Positions 8,049 to 17,358 of a stretch of DNA of 64,000 nucleotides are shown one piece after another (position 1 is the first letter of the stretch; the number at the start of each line of letters is the position of its first letter). A program made the position numbers and the translations under genes. The stretch is from assembly GCF_001642795.1 (NCBI RefSeq), contig NZ_LKEH01000018.1, positions 430,056 to 494,055 of the forward strand, read 5' to 3'. The notes under the pieces are model-generated. The model saw only the letters and a program-made list of their open reading frames with translations, was not told the origin of the DNA and made no database searches. The DNA comes from Pseudomonas viridiflava. Its GTDB lineage: Bacteria; Pseudomonadota; Gammaproteobacteria; Pseudomonadales; Pseudomonadaceae.

Positions 8049-10994
8049 TTAGCGAATGGCGACGCCAAGACTGGCATTGTGGTGCAGCAATTTGAAGTCT
8101 GCGCCTGTGACCAGATTTTTCACGTAGTACCATTTCCAGCCCACAAGGTTTACCGCCGCGACGGTCGACGACCAGTAGTTGCCTTTGCCTAGCGGCCAGC
8201 GGTTGCCGTAGGTGGCGTAGATTTCCTTCAACTCGTTGATCGACGGAATTCTGCCGCCCTTGGCCGAGGCTGCGCTGCTCATCTGCGACAGACTGCCGCT
8301 GCCCAGCCCCAGGCAATGAATGACCTTGGTGACGGTCACTTGATAACGCTTGCTGGCCCCTGACGCATCGGTGACCGAAATGGTTGCCGTGCCGTTGCCG
8401 CGCACGGTGGTCAGACCATTACCGTCCACTTTTGCCACCAGCGGGTTGCTCGATGTGTAACGGTAAGGTGCCTGTCCACCCGAAGCCTGTCGCCTGACGC
8501 TGGTGCCAGCCGGAAGCGAAGGCAGCAGATCCGGCACGCTCGGAATCAGATAAACCTTGCCCGCCAGCGTGACGGGCGAGGTATCGAACACCAGCTCCTT
8601 TTCCACCGTGAGCCACAATGGGACTGAACCCTTGGAAACGCTGTCACGTGTCACGGTATAGGTGACACTGACAGAGTTACCTTGCGAAGCGATGATCCAT
8701 GCCTTGGGTACGTTGAAGAGCAGTTCATTACCCGTCGCAGGTTTGGCCGACGTGTCATGACTGGAAAGACCGCGCCAGTTGAGCACCACACTGTCCTCGC
8801 CGCTCATGCCCGGATAACTCACTCGCACCGTTGCCCCGGATTCAGGAATCAACGACGGCTTGACCACACCATCGTGACCGACCGTCTCCATGCTCGGTGC
8901 CGGGAGCTTCGTCAGGCCAGCGAGAACCTTCAAGGTCAGAGTCTCCGACGTCTGCACCAATCCATTGGCGCGGTTGACGGTATAAACCACTTCAACGTTC
9001 TGCCCGGCATTGGCGACCACCAGCGCAGGGGCAAACACGGTTTCCAGCGGCTGACCAGCCTCGCTGTCGATGAGGGTCTTTTCCTTCGTGTCGCTGCCTT
9101 TCGGACCTTTCCACTGAACCGTGACTCGATCACCGGCCTTGAAGCTTGCGCTGGCGTCGATGACAACGGTTGCACCATTCGGGGCGTTGGTTGGGTCGAG
9201 GGTGTCGCCGTTGGCTTGTTTTACGGTGGGGGTGGGCGTCGCAGGGACGATCATCTCTCGAACGTTGATCAACAGCTTTTCCGACAGGGCGATCCTGGTA
9301 CCTCGCTGCACTTCGTACCATGCCTCTACCGTTCTGCCGATGCTGGCGTCCACGTAGCGTTTGGGAACCCGGAAGACAGCCTCGCGATTGATCATGCCGC
9401 TATTGATCACGGTATAGGTGCTGTACGTCCCGCCGATAGCACTCGAGTCCCAGTGCGCGGTGACTTTGTCGCCTTCTGCCATTCCCTGATAGGGCATTAC
9501 ACGCAGCAACGCTTCAAGCACAATATCGGCCGGATCGAGAAACCCGTCGGCGTCGACCTTGTCCGCAACAGGTGCTGGCAATGGTGTGGTGTTATCGATG
9601 TCTACCAACAGTTGCAGCACAGGCGATTTGAAGAACGCTTTTGTGTAGGTCTTGACGGTGTAGTAGACCTCCAGCGAACCACCGGCCAATGCACTGACCT
9701 TGTCGTCCGGGATCAGGAATTCTAGCGTTTTGTCGACATCATCCTGATTGAGATTTTTGACTTCGTCATGCATTACGGTTTCGCCACCTGGCGTGCGCCC
9801 CATCAGCACGAGCGTGACGTCGTTACCGTCCGCCATGAAGTGATAGGGTGGCACTTCGGCGATGACGTTGCGCTGCTTGGGGTCAAGCAATCCATTGACT
9901 GCCGCAGGGACACGCGGCGGCTCAAGCTGTTGAGCTTCGCCGAGGATCGTCAGAGGCAGGCTTTTGGAGCGCAGCACATCACCCGATGCCTTGGTGACGT
10001 TGTACTTGAGGCGGGCACGGCCCTGTGCGATGGGCTGAAACTGGTCGTTGGCAATCAGGAACTCGACAAAACTGCCAGGTACCTGCACCACTTTGGAAGC
10101 GGAATACGGTTCCAGAGCAATGCCTTCTGCAGTACTGCGCTCCACGATGAACTCAATGGTGTCGCCAATGACGATGTTCGCGTTGGAAAGCACCAGTGCC
10201 TGCACATCACCGCCGCCCAGTTTGTCCAGATCCAGCTCCATGTTGGGAGCTTGCGGAGCAATTGGGGCAGGCAGGCTGGAGAGGCCGATTTCTACCTCTG
10301 TGTAGGTCGGCAGCGAGAAGCGCGACCAGTTGTTGACGACATCCCGAATCTCGTAGCGCACGACGATGTTTTCAGAGTCGCCTGCTTCAATAATGACTTC
10401 TTCACCTATGTCGACGACAACCGGTTTGCCGAGCTGAGCGTCGGTCAAGGGTGGGCATTCAACTTCAACGCCGTGCCAGTAGACGGCAATCACATCGCCT
10501 ACCGTCATATTCTCGTACGGCTGAACGGTGACCGATACGTTCGCCGGCGAAGTGATGATGCCCGCCGGACTGATCGCTGGAAGTTGTAGCTTTTCGTTTT
10601 CGTACGGCGTAGCGGGATCGGGGTCACGGCCGCCGGGCAGGTCCAGTTTTACGATCACCTTTTGGATGGGGGAGTGTTCCGGTGCATTCGAAGGGAACGG
10701 TAGATAGGCATACCGCACATCGGTTATTCCCGATTTGATCCAGCGAGTGTCCACATACAGTGAAAAGGTGCCATTGGTATCAGGATAATCTGAGGAATGG
10801 GTGTAGGTGTCGATAACCTCATCATTTGCGCCCCAGAACAATTCCAGGCGATCACGTTGTTTCAAAGTGATGGGGCCGACGAGTACTTCCAATGGTTTCG
10901 ACGGGTCGGCTACGTCCACGTCACCGATACCCTGCTGGTTATAACTGAGGGGCAAGGGGGCAGGCAGAATGCTCAGTGCCAATGCTGATTTCAT
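8049..10994 (-). CDS. Large Ig-like repeat protein with BIG2-like and C-terminal tip domain
   Basis: 981 residues. I see about seven repeats of roughly 110-120 residues, each with the pattern LPAP...DG.LDP...PY..M..GD.V...W.G followed by a (V/E)..YTV strand. Near 815-890 there is a BIG2-like domain (SNPLVAKVDGNGLTTVRGNGTATISV). The last 90 residues (GGRIPSINELKEIYATYG ... YWSSTVA) resemble DUF1566/lectin-like tips found at the end of intimin- and invasin-type adhesins. There is no convincing signal peptide and no N-terminal barrel, so the export route is unclear. It is the largest of four related genes in this block. Confidence 0.8.
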   Translation of the reverse strand: MKSALALSILPAPLPLSYNQQGIGDVDVADPSKPLEVLVGPITLKQRDRLELFWGANDEVIDTYTHSSDYPDTNGTFSLYVDTRWIKSGITDVRYAYLPFPSNAPEHSPIQKVIVKLDLPGGRDPDPATPYENEKLQLPAISPAGIITSPANVSVTVQPYENMTVGDVIAVYWHGVEVECPPLTDAQLGKPVVVDIGEEVIIEAGDSENIVVRYEIRDVVNNWSRFSLPTYTEVEIGLSSLPAPIAPQAPNMELDLDKLGGGDVQALVLSNANIVIGDTIEFIVERSTAEGIALEPYSASKVVQVPGSFVEFLIANDQFQPIAQGRARLKYNVTKASGDVLRSKSLPLTILGEAQQLEPPRVPAAVNGLLDPKQRNVIAEVPPYHFMADGNDVTLVLMGRTPGGETVMHDEVKNLNQDDVDKTLEFLIPDDKVSALAGGSLEVYYTVKTYTKAFFKSPVLQLLVDIDNTTPLPAPVADKVDADGFLDPADIVLEALLRVMPYQGMAEGDKVTAHWDSSAIGGTYSTYTVINSGMINREAVFRVPKRYVDASIGRTVEAWYEVQRGTRIALSEKLLINVREMIVPATPTPTVKQANGDTLDPTNAPNGATVVIDASASFKAGDRVTVQWKGPKGSDTKEKTLIDSEAGQPLETVFAPALVVANAGQNVEVVYTVNRANGLVQTSETLTLKVLAGLTKLPAPSMETVGHDGVVKPSLIPESGATVRVSYPGMSGEDSVVLNWRGLSSHDTSAKPATGNELLFNVPKAWIIASQGNSVSVTYTVTRDSVSKGSVPLWLTVEKELVFDTSPVTLAGKVYLIPSVPDLLPSLPAGTSVRRQASGGQAPYRYTSSNPLVAKVDGNGLTTVRGNGTATISVTDASGASKRYQVTVTKVIHCLGLGSGSLSQMSSAASAKGGRIPSINELKEIYATYGNRWPLGKGNYWSSTVAAVNLVGWKWYYVKNLVTGADFKLLHHNASLGVAIR

Positions 10995-11034
10995 ACAATA
11001 TCCTTATTAACTTTTTTGTAGATAGCACCGACGC

Positions 11035-12867
11035 TTATCGAATGCCGCACAGACCGCCTAAACGCATATCCACATAGGCAGTGGCACGTTTGGAATTACC
11101 TTGGCCGCGATCACTTCGAACCTGAAAGGAAACTTCGGTATGCCCATAGCAGTGCTGCTCTAGCGTTGAGCGTGGAACGACCACCGTATAGCCGTTATTG
11201 ACTTCATTTTGAGTGAGTGCCGGGGAAGTGTGCGTCCATTCAAATTTCTTGGTGCCACCGACAAGGTCGTCGTAAGCCTCGTAGGTGAAGTCAATGATTT
11301 GTCCTTCTTGAATATTGGTGTAAGGCTTGATGAAAATGAACGCGCCGTGTTCGCCGTTCTCGCGATTGATCGCTCCGTTTTCGTTGAGCGAATTGAAATG
11401 AGGTGCATCGGGGCCACTCGGTCCGCCTGGAAGTTCATCTTTGGACCGTACGATAATGCCTTGCTCTGGGGACGTCGTCATGTTGGGGTTTCCTGTCTGT
11501 GTAATGGTGTAATAAACGCGGATGTCATTGCCTGTACCGACCGGCTTGAACTTGCTGTTCAATGCGTTGAGTAAGAGCGGTCGACTTGCTGCAATGTCGC
11601 TATTGGTAATGGTGTAGGGTTGTTCGAGAACTTCTTGTCCGCCCCAAAAAACAGTGACGATTTGTGAGGCCTTGAAAAGCGTGTTCCAATTGATTAAAAG
11701 CGTGGCGTCGAGTTCGAAATCATTCTCATCAATAAGATTGTCTTCGTTGCTTGGGCTGCCGCTGCCGCCTTTGACGGTGAGTTTGTCCAATGCACCCGGA
11801 ACAGGGAGTTCAATATTGACATTGATTTCAAGTCTTTCAGACGTGCCGATGATCTGGCCATTTCTGATTACGTCATACCTGAGCTCCCGCAGACCATTCT
11901 GTGCCAGGTCTATCGTCGCGTACTGAACATCGAAGATAAGAATAAAGGGTTCGCTAACATCCTCTGCTTCCACAGGCACTGGCCCGAGTCTTTCCGAGCC
12001 CCAGTAGAGAGCAATTTCATCTCCTCCTTCGATGATGGCGGAGCCAGGAATCTTGACTTCGACGCTGGCCAGAGCATCAGCGTTATCGATAAGGCCGTCG
12101 TATCCGTCAATGACCGGGGCCGGCAAGTCAGGTGTCACTTCTATCAGAAGCAGAGGGATCGTGATCTTTTTCGATTCGGCAGATACATTGCCTGCACGGT
12201 CTGTGACGGTGTAGTAGGTAGCACCGGCAGGGCTTTCAAGACGGGTCAGGAAGTCCTTTGTGAATGCGATTTCAATTGCTTCATTTTCATCCTCGGCACC
12301 ACTCAGCTCCAGTGTCGGGCCTGGTACATCGCCCCAGTAGGTGTTGATGGTGTCGCCCTGCTTGAGCCCTGAGTAGCCAAAGATGCTGCCCGTCAGCACA
12401 TCACCCATGGCGCTCAGTTCTTCAAGCGTCAAGCCGTCTTTTGCGATGTCCGGAAAATCCATGTAGCCCAGTTGATGGGTGCCCGGTGGCGTGCGATCAA
12501 CGACGATGTTTCTTGGAGACGAAGATTGTGGGGATCCGCTTGGATAGCCTGTGACTCGATAGGTAAGCGTGTAGTCTCCATCAGACTTTAGTTCGTTTGC
12601 CACTTGTATATTCATTCGCAAGAGAGTGCCTTCCGGAGGCAGTGGCTCAAGTCTGACTGCACTGCCGATAGCGTTGTCATTCAGCTCTAACTGATACAGG
12701 TCTTTTGGGCGGGCACCTTCCCAAACAGGAAATTCGACAACTACATCGCGTTCCAGGTCGATCGTCTTGATCAGCCCGTCTGTTTCGTCCGCCACTGACA
12801 CGAAGGGAGGCACGAGTGAAAGTTCTTGCTTGGGACGGCGGGTGTGCAAATCTTTACGGTTACGCAT
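11035..12867 (-). CDS. Ig-like repeat protein, second paralogue
   Basis: About 610 residues from the ATG at 12867 (GGAAATAATC upstream; a longer frame reaches 12897 without a ribosome site). The basic N-terminus MRNRKDLHTRRPKQELS is not a signal peptide. Four or five beta-rich domains follow with motifs GDTINTYWGD, GDEIALYWGS, SQIVTVFWGG and VVDRTPPG, the same layout as the 981-residue neighbour. The segment TDRAGNVSAESKK is typical of bacterial Ig-like domains. It ends 40 bases before the 981-residue gene, so the two probably form an operon. Function unknown. Confidence 0.75.
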   Translation of the reverse strand: MRNRKDLHTRRPKQELSLVPPFVSVADETDGLIKTIDLERDVVVEFPVWEGARPKDLYQLELNDNAIGSAVRLEPLPPEGTLLRMNIQVANELKSDGDYTLTYRVTGYPSGSPQSSSPRNIVVDRTPPGTHQLGYMDFPDIAKDGLTLEELSAMGDVLTGSIFGYSGLKQGDTINTYWGDVPGPTLELSGAEDENEAIEIAFTKDFLTRLESPAGATYYTVTDRAGNVSAESKKITIPLLLIEVTPDLPAPVIDGYDGLIDNADALASVEVKIPGSAIIEGGDEIALYWGSERLGPVPVEAEDVSEPFILIFDVQYATIDLAQNGLRELRYDVIRNGQIIGTSERLEINVNIELPVPGALDKLTVKGGSGSPSNEDNLIDENDFELDATLLINWNTLFKASQIVTVFWGGQEVLEQPYTITNSDIAASRPLLLNALNSKFKPVGTGNDIRVYYTITQTGNPNMTTSPEQGIIVRSKDELPGGPSGPDAPHFNSLNENGAINRENGEHGAFIFIKPYTNIQEGQIIDFTYEAYDDLVGGTKKFEWTHTSPALTQNEVNNGYTVVVPRSTLEQHCYGHTEVSFQVRSDRGQGNSKRATAYVDMRLGGLCGIR

Positions 12868-13179
12868 GATTATTTCCATATTGATTATTGATGCCATGGC
12901 TTTAAAAGCACTTGGTGCAGTGGGTGCTAAAAAGACAGGGTATTGTGCAGAAGATGCTTAACATCTGAAAATCACGTAATAGCAATTGCGATGGCTTGTC
13001 AATAATGGATTTATGTTTTTTTAGAGGCTCTAATAAAATAAAATTCTTTTCTTGCGACTGTAAGAATCAGACTACGCATTTTTCGGATATGGACGGCTTT
13101 GATTTCGGTTTTAGATAAGAGGGGCAGTGACGACACGCAAGCACAATGGTTCTTTTGAATGATGAGGTGACCTATTGTG
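12868..13179. other. AT-rich divergent spacer between Ig-repeat gene and autotransporter
   Basis: 312 bases with visibly lower GC than the flanks (for example ttttagaggctctaataaaataaaattc written in pieces around 13019-13046). It should hold the promoters of the two divergent genes. I see no open frame or RNA gene that I would defend. Confidence 0.5.
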
Positions 13180-15369
13180 ATGAGCCGTTTCTTTGGCAGT
13201 AAGATAGCGATCAGTAAAGGCGTGGGCTTCACGCTCTACCTGACGGCCTCGCCTTTGATGGCGGGTTCTGTTTCTGTGGATCGATATATGTATATTGATG
13301 TTGACAGTCCAGTGAGTGCTTACGTAGTGGAGCCGGGAGGGCATCTTGTTTCAAATGGCGCGGTGATCAACGTTATCAATGCGCGAGGGGGACAGGTTGA
13401 CTTGACCGGAGGGACGCTTGTGCAGGGCCGTCTTGATTCAGGTGAAACTGCTCGAACGATCATAAAGGACTCCAAGGTGATACATGACGATTTAATTGCA
13501 ATGACTGTTTACAAAGGCTCTTACGCAAAGCTGGAGAACAGCGAAGTAGAGTCGCTGGGCATGGCGGTCAGCATAGCGAACGGCTCATCAATGGACATCG
13601 AAAATACCCGAGCCACAGCAGTGAAAACCTTCGATGACTATATAGGTATCGGCGTGGGTGTTTTCGGTTCGCAAGCCAATGTCTCGCGTCAAAGCTACAT
13701 AAAAGGCCTCAATAACGGTATCTGGATTACCGATTCCCGGATCGAACAAAACGGAACCCGTTTTGATCGTGGCCGGCTGACGGTCGACAGCTCTACCGTT
13801 GAAGGTGTCAATGGCGCAGCGATAAAAGTGGACGGGCTTGAGGGCATACCGCATTTTGCGGAGATCGATATCCTGAACCGCGCTGTACTGATATCGGGTA
13901 ACGGAAATCTTCTTGAAAGCGTCATCAACAGTACGTCCACCGTGAACGTCGACGACAGCGTCCTCTATGGCAATCTCTTCGCCGATGACACCAGTACCCT
14001 GAACGTCACTCTGCAAAACCGTGCCAGCCTCACCGGCGATATCTTCAATGGCAACACCCTGGCTGTGAAGTCCGGTGGCAACTGGCAGATGGTGGGGGAT
14101 AACGCCATCAGATCGCTTTCCATGGACGGCGGTAGCGTGAATTTTGCCAAAGAGGGATTTCATACCTTGTCGCTGAATGAGCTGTCGGGGCAGGGCAGTT
14201 TTGGGATGCGGTTGGATCTGGACCAAGGCGTCGGCGACCTGATAGATGTCAACGGTCAGGCCAGCGGGCAGTTCGGGTTGCGGGTGCGTAATACCGGATT
14301 GGAGGTCGTTTCTTCCGACATGGAGCCGCTGAAAGTGGTCCACACCGAGGGCGGCGACGCGCAGTTCAGTCTGCTCGGCGGCCGAGTGGACCTGGGTGCT
14401 TTTTCCTATCAGTTGAAGCAGCAAGGCAATGACTGGTTCATCGTGGGCGAGGATAAGGTGATCAGTCCGTCCACTCAAAGTGCATTGGCGTTGTTCAATG
14501 CCGCGCCAACGGTGTGGATGGGTGAGCTTTCGACGCTGCGAACGCGCATGGGAGAGATTCGTGGCACGGGTCAGGGCGGTAGCTGGATGCGCGCCTATGG
14601 CAGTCGCCTCAACGCTACGACCGGCGACGGCGTGGACTATCGCCAGCAGATCAGCGGACTTTCGCTCGGCGCTGATGCGCCGGTCGAGGTCAGCAACGGT
14701 CAGTTGCTGTTCGGTGTGCTGGGCGGTTACAGCAAGTCCGATCTGGACCTGAGTCGTGGCACGTCGGGCAAGATCGACAGCTACTATGCGGGCGCTTACG
14801 GCACCTGGCTGGCGGACGATGGCTACTACATGGATGGCGTGCTCAAGCTCAACCGCTTCCGCAACAAGGCCAAGGTGGCGATGAGCGATTCCAGCCAGGC
14901 CAAGGGTGATTACAGCAACACCGCAGTGGGTGGTTGGGTAGAGTTCGGTCGCCACATCAAGCTGGAGGACGACTACTTTCTGGAACCGTTCGCTCAGTTG
15001 TCCAGCGTTGTCGTTGAAGGGAAGGACTACCGCATGGACAACGGTTTGAAGGCAAAGAACGACCGTACCCACTCGCTGCTGGGCAAGGTCGGCACCTCTG
15101 CGGGTCGTACCATCGCGCTCAAGGACGGCGGCGTGCTTCAGCCCTATGTGCGTGTCGCGTTGGCACAGGAGTTCTCGCGCAGCAACGACGTGAGCGTCAA
15201 TGACGCGAAGTTCGACAACAGCCTGTTCGGCTCGAGGGCAGAACTGGGTGCCGGTGTGTCGGTATCGCTGTCCGAGCGCCTGCAGGTGCATGCGGACTTC
15301 GATTACATGAAAGGCAGGCATGTCGAGCAACCCTGGGGAGCCAATGTGGGGCTGAGCCTGGCGTTTTAA
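13180..15369 (+). CDS. Classical (type Va) autotransporter with pertactin-like passenger
   Basis: 729 residues. A signal peptide occupies about residues 1-29 (KGVGFTLYLTASPLMAG). A beta-helix passenger follows to about 440, with repeated short strands and a pertactin-like end (LDQGVGDLIDVNGQASGQFGLRV). The last 270 residues form the autotransporter barrel, beginning near GGSWMRAYGSRLNATTGDGVDYRQ and ending GLSLAF with the terminal Phe needed for outer-membrane assembly. There is no protease triad in the passenger, so an adhesin-like role is inferred. Start: ATG at 13180 or GTG at 13177; GAGGTGA upstream serves both. Confidence 0.92.
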   Translation: MSRFFGSKIAISKGVGFTLYLTASPLMAGSVSVDRYMYIDVDSPVSAYVVEPGGHLVSNGAVINVINARGGQVDLTGGTLVQGRLDSGETARTIIKDSKVIHDDLIAMTVYKGSYAKLENSEVESLGMAVSIANGSSMDIENTRATAVKTFDDYIGIGVGVFGSQANVSRQSYIKGLNNGIWITDSRIEQNGTRFDRGRLTVDSSTVEGVNGAAIKVDGLEGIPHFAEIDILNRAVLISGNGNLLESVINSTSTVNVDDSVLYGNLFADDTSTLNVTLQNRASLTGDIFNGNTLAVKSGGNWQMVGDNAIRSLSMDGGSVNFAKEGFHTLSLNELSGQGSFGMRLDLDQGVGDLIDVNGQASGQFGLRVRNTGLEVVSSDMEPLKVVHTEGGDAQFSLLGGRVDLGAFSYQLKQQGNDWFIVGEDKVISPSTQSALALFNAAPTVWMGELSTLRTRMGEIRGTGQGGSWMRAYGSRLNATTGDGVDYRQQISGLSLGADAPVEVSNGQLLFGVLGGYSKSDLDLSRGTSGKIDSYYAGAYGTWLADDGYYMDGVLKLNRFRNKAKVAMSDSSQAKGDYSNTAVGGWVEFGRHIKLEDDYFLEPFAQLSSVVVEGKDYRMDNGLKAKNDRTHSLLGKVGTSAGRTIALKDGGVLQPYVRVALAQEFSRSNDVSVNDAKFDNSLFGSRAELGAGVSVSLSERLQVHADFDYMKGRHVEQPWGANVGLSLAF

Positions 15370-15403
15370 CGCTTAGAGCGCAGCAGGTTTCATCCAGTCC
15401 AAG

Positions 15404-15429
15404 GCCCCCGGTGATCGCTCACCGGGGGC
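15404..15429. terminator. Rho-independent terminator after the autotransporter
   Basis: An 11-bp perfect GC-rich stem (GCCCCCGGTGA and its complement) with a four-base loop is followed by TTTTC on the plus strand. It lies 35 bases past the autotransporter stop and 8 bases before the end of the convergent gene. Confidence 0.85.
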
Positions 15430-15436
15430 TTTTCAG

Positions 15437-15964
15437 TCAGTTATCGGGGAAGCGGCGGCTGATCCAGCGCTTTCGTTGTCGTTGTTTGGGCGTCAGCGGA
15501 GGCGAATAGTTGACGGTCACTTTCAAGGCAGGTGACGTGCCGATCAGGTGTGTATCCCGATGGATTTCATAATAGAGATCGACAAGCCCGTACTGCGGCT
15601 CGGCCATGAAGTGGTAGGACAGGCACATCTCTCGCACGATGCTGTTCGCTCCGACACGGTGATAGACCTGTGTCTGGGATGCGTTCCTGCCCCAATAAAA
15701 GATGATCACGTCGCCTTCGCACAGTTTTACGGAACCGGGTATGTGAATAACGATGCCCGCAAAAACCTGCTCCTGAGTGATGGCGTCAGGATTGACATGG
15801 GGCAGTTGAGGCGGTTTCAAGGTGTCTGAAATATCAGATGGCGGTATCGCTGCAACCGCAGGCTTACTCTCTGCATAGGCAGCAGCGGGTTCTTCGACCA
15901 CGTTTGCTGCGTCTTCTTTCGGTCGTTCATCCGGGGTTGGTGTTTTCGAATCATCTTCGCTCAT
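15437..15964 (-). CDS. Small Ig-like repeat family protein
   Basis: 175 residues from the ATG at 15964 (AAGGGAACGCG upstream). The first 65 residues are acidic, Pro- and Ala-rich and look disordered. The rest is a single repeat unit of the same family as the larger neighbours: IHIPGSVKLCEGDVIIFYWGRN, then a VDLYYEIHRDTHLIGTSPALKVTV strand pair, and a basic tail (KQRQRKRWISRRF). No signal peptide. Convergent with the autotransporter. Function unknown. Confidence 0.7.
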   Translation of the reverse strand: MSEDDSKTPTPDERPKEDAANVVEEPAAAYAESKPAVAAIPPSDISDTLKPPQLPHVNPDAITQEQVFAGIVIHIPGSVKLCEGDVIIFYWGRNASQTQVYHRVGANSIVREMCLSYHFMAEPQYGLVDLYYEIHRDTHLIGTSPALKVTVNYSPPLTPKQRQRKRWISRRFPDN

Positions 15965-16387
15965 CGCGTTCCCTTGCCTGATATATTTAGTCGTTATGAG
16001 GTGTTGTGTTCGCAACGGTGGTTTTTCGTTGCGGAAAATATTACAAGGCAATCTGCGTTCAATATCAAGTCACTCGCCATTGGCGAGATGTGCAATGGGT
16101 ATTTGATTATGGTGTTACAGGTTGTGTCTGTTTAAGATGTTTATTTATGACTGCTGGTCCCGTGTTTAAGGGGTCAGGCTTGAATTCGGATCTTTCGGTG
16201 CGATCAATTTTTCACGAGTAGCGTAGGACGCTTACTACAGTAATTTCTGAAAATTAGAAAAAGATTCTGCAATCATCCTTATCCCACTCCTATGTAGGAT
16301 ATTTCGTTCAACATTATTACCGAAATCGTTCACGCGTTCGCGTGAACGATGGTTTTTCAAGTATTCATATGAGTGTCTTTGTAAGGC
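15965..16387. other. AT-rich spacer with a perfect palindrome
   Basis: 423 bases without a supported gene, AT-rich compared with the flanks. At 16325-16350 there is a 12-bp perfect inverted repeat (ATCGTTCACGCG, 2-base loop), 38 bases past the stop of the next minus gene. It may terminate that transcript, though it lacks a T tract on that strand; on the plus strand GGTTTTTC follows it. Confidence 0.5.
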
Positions 16388-17053
16388 TTAACGCTGCATG
16401 GACAACTCGACGAGTTGCGCCATGATCGAAACATTACCTGCCCGGTCGACTACCTGATAGCTGAACGTGATGTGCTCGCTGTCCAGGTTCGTCAGAAATT
16501 CACGCTCAAAGCCGATTTGCACAGGCCGGTCGGTCAGGTCTTGCGGTGTGACCACGTGAACCGGTCCTTCGATGCCGTTGCACAGGGTCTGAATCCGGTC
16601 ACCGGACTGCATGTCCGCGTAGCCAGGGATCGCGCCTTTCAGGACGTCACCGAAGTTGACTTGCGGGAATATGATCGGGGCGAGAAGGGTTGCGCCGGGG
16701 GCGGTGCGGTCAACGACCAGCGGAGTGATGGGTGAGTCTTCGCTGACTTGATTGATATGATTCGTTACTTCAAACCCTACGTGATAAAGGCCCGACTTCA
16801 TTAAGTATTGCTCCTCAAGATGCATGAGCAATGTATCGCCAGGCTCGTTTATGTTCGACACGACTTTGACTTCGCCGACGTTGAAATCATTAAGCTTCAG
16901 TTGGATGCTGTAACCAGCGCGTACGCCGTCCCATAATACTATTTCAACGGCGAGCGGTTGATTCAGACTTGCCGTGGTGATCAGCCCGTCAATCGGGCTG
17001 GCGGCAGGGATTATGGGGGCTGAAAATTCATAGCTCCTGTTATTTAAGTTCAT
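16388..17053 (-). CDS. Ig-like repeat family protein, short paralogue of the 610-residue protein
   Basis: 221 residues. It aligns by eye along its full length with the N-terminal third of the 610-residue protein: DGLITTASLNQPLAVEI against DGLIKTIDLERDVVVEF, LKLNDFNVGEV against LELNDNAIGSA, PLVVDRTAPGATLL against NIVVDRTPPGTHQL, and VVDRAGNVS against VTDRAGNVS. It ends cleanly after that second domain. No signal peptide. The ribosome site (GGAGAAACAC) supports the ATG at 17053. It is either a short family member or a truncated duplicate; intact start and stop favour a working gene. Confidence 0.75.
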   Translation of the reverse strand: MNLNNRSYEFSAPIIPAASPIDGLITTASLNQPLAVEIVLWDGVRAGYSIQLKLNDFNVGEVKVVSNINEPGDTLLMHLEEQYLMKSGLYHVGFEVTNHINQVSEDSPITPLVVDRTAPGATLLAPIIFPQVNFGDVLKGAIPGYADMQSGDRIQTLCNGIEGPVHVVTPQDLTDRPVQIGFEREFLTNLDSEHITFSYQVVDRAGNVSIMAQLVELSMQR

Positions 17054-17310
17054 GTGTTTCTCCGTTTAATCGTGGTTGATTATGCTGATCTTGAAGAGCG
17101 ATATCGCACGAGGTTTTCAGATTCGTGGTAACGACGTTCAATGATCATTTATTGAGTCTTCACGTAATCGGAGTATGTTGGCGTTGTCAATGGCTTGCTA
17201 ATTGATTTTTGGGAGTATTAAGGTGTTACGGAATAATCCTACTTTATGCTAGGGTCATGCTGTAGGAAAGTGGCTCTCAAAGAACAACGGATAATGGTTG
17301 AAAATAAAAA
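17054..17310. other. AT-rich spacer at the edge of the accessory block
   Basis: With the aer terminator this makes a 305-base gene-free stretch. It is AT-rich and probably holds the promoter of the 221-residue gene. I see no open frame or RNA gene to defend. Confidence 0.4.
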
Positions 17311-17340
17311 AGCCCCGACAAACCCAAATCTGCCGAGGCT
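17311..17340 (-). terminator. Rho-independent terminator of aer
   Basis: On the minus strand AGCCTCGGCA pairs with TGTCGGGGCT (10 bp including two G-U pairs) and is followed by TTTTTTA. It lies 18 bases past the aer stop. Confidence 0.85.
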
Positions 17341-17358
17341 CTTCCAAACACTATTCCC

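Noticed and set aside
13588..15330. 580-codon minus-strand frame inside the autotransporter
   Set aside because: It lies antisense to the well-supported autotransporter barrel and passenger and shows no domain pattern.
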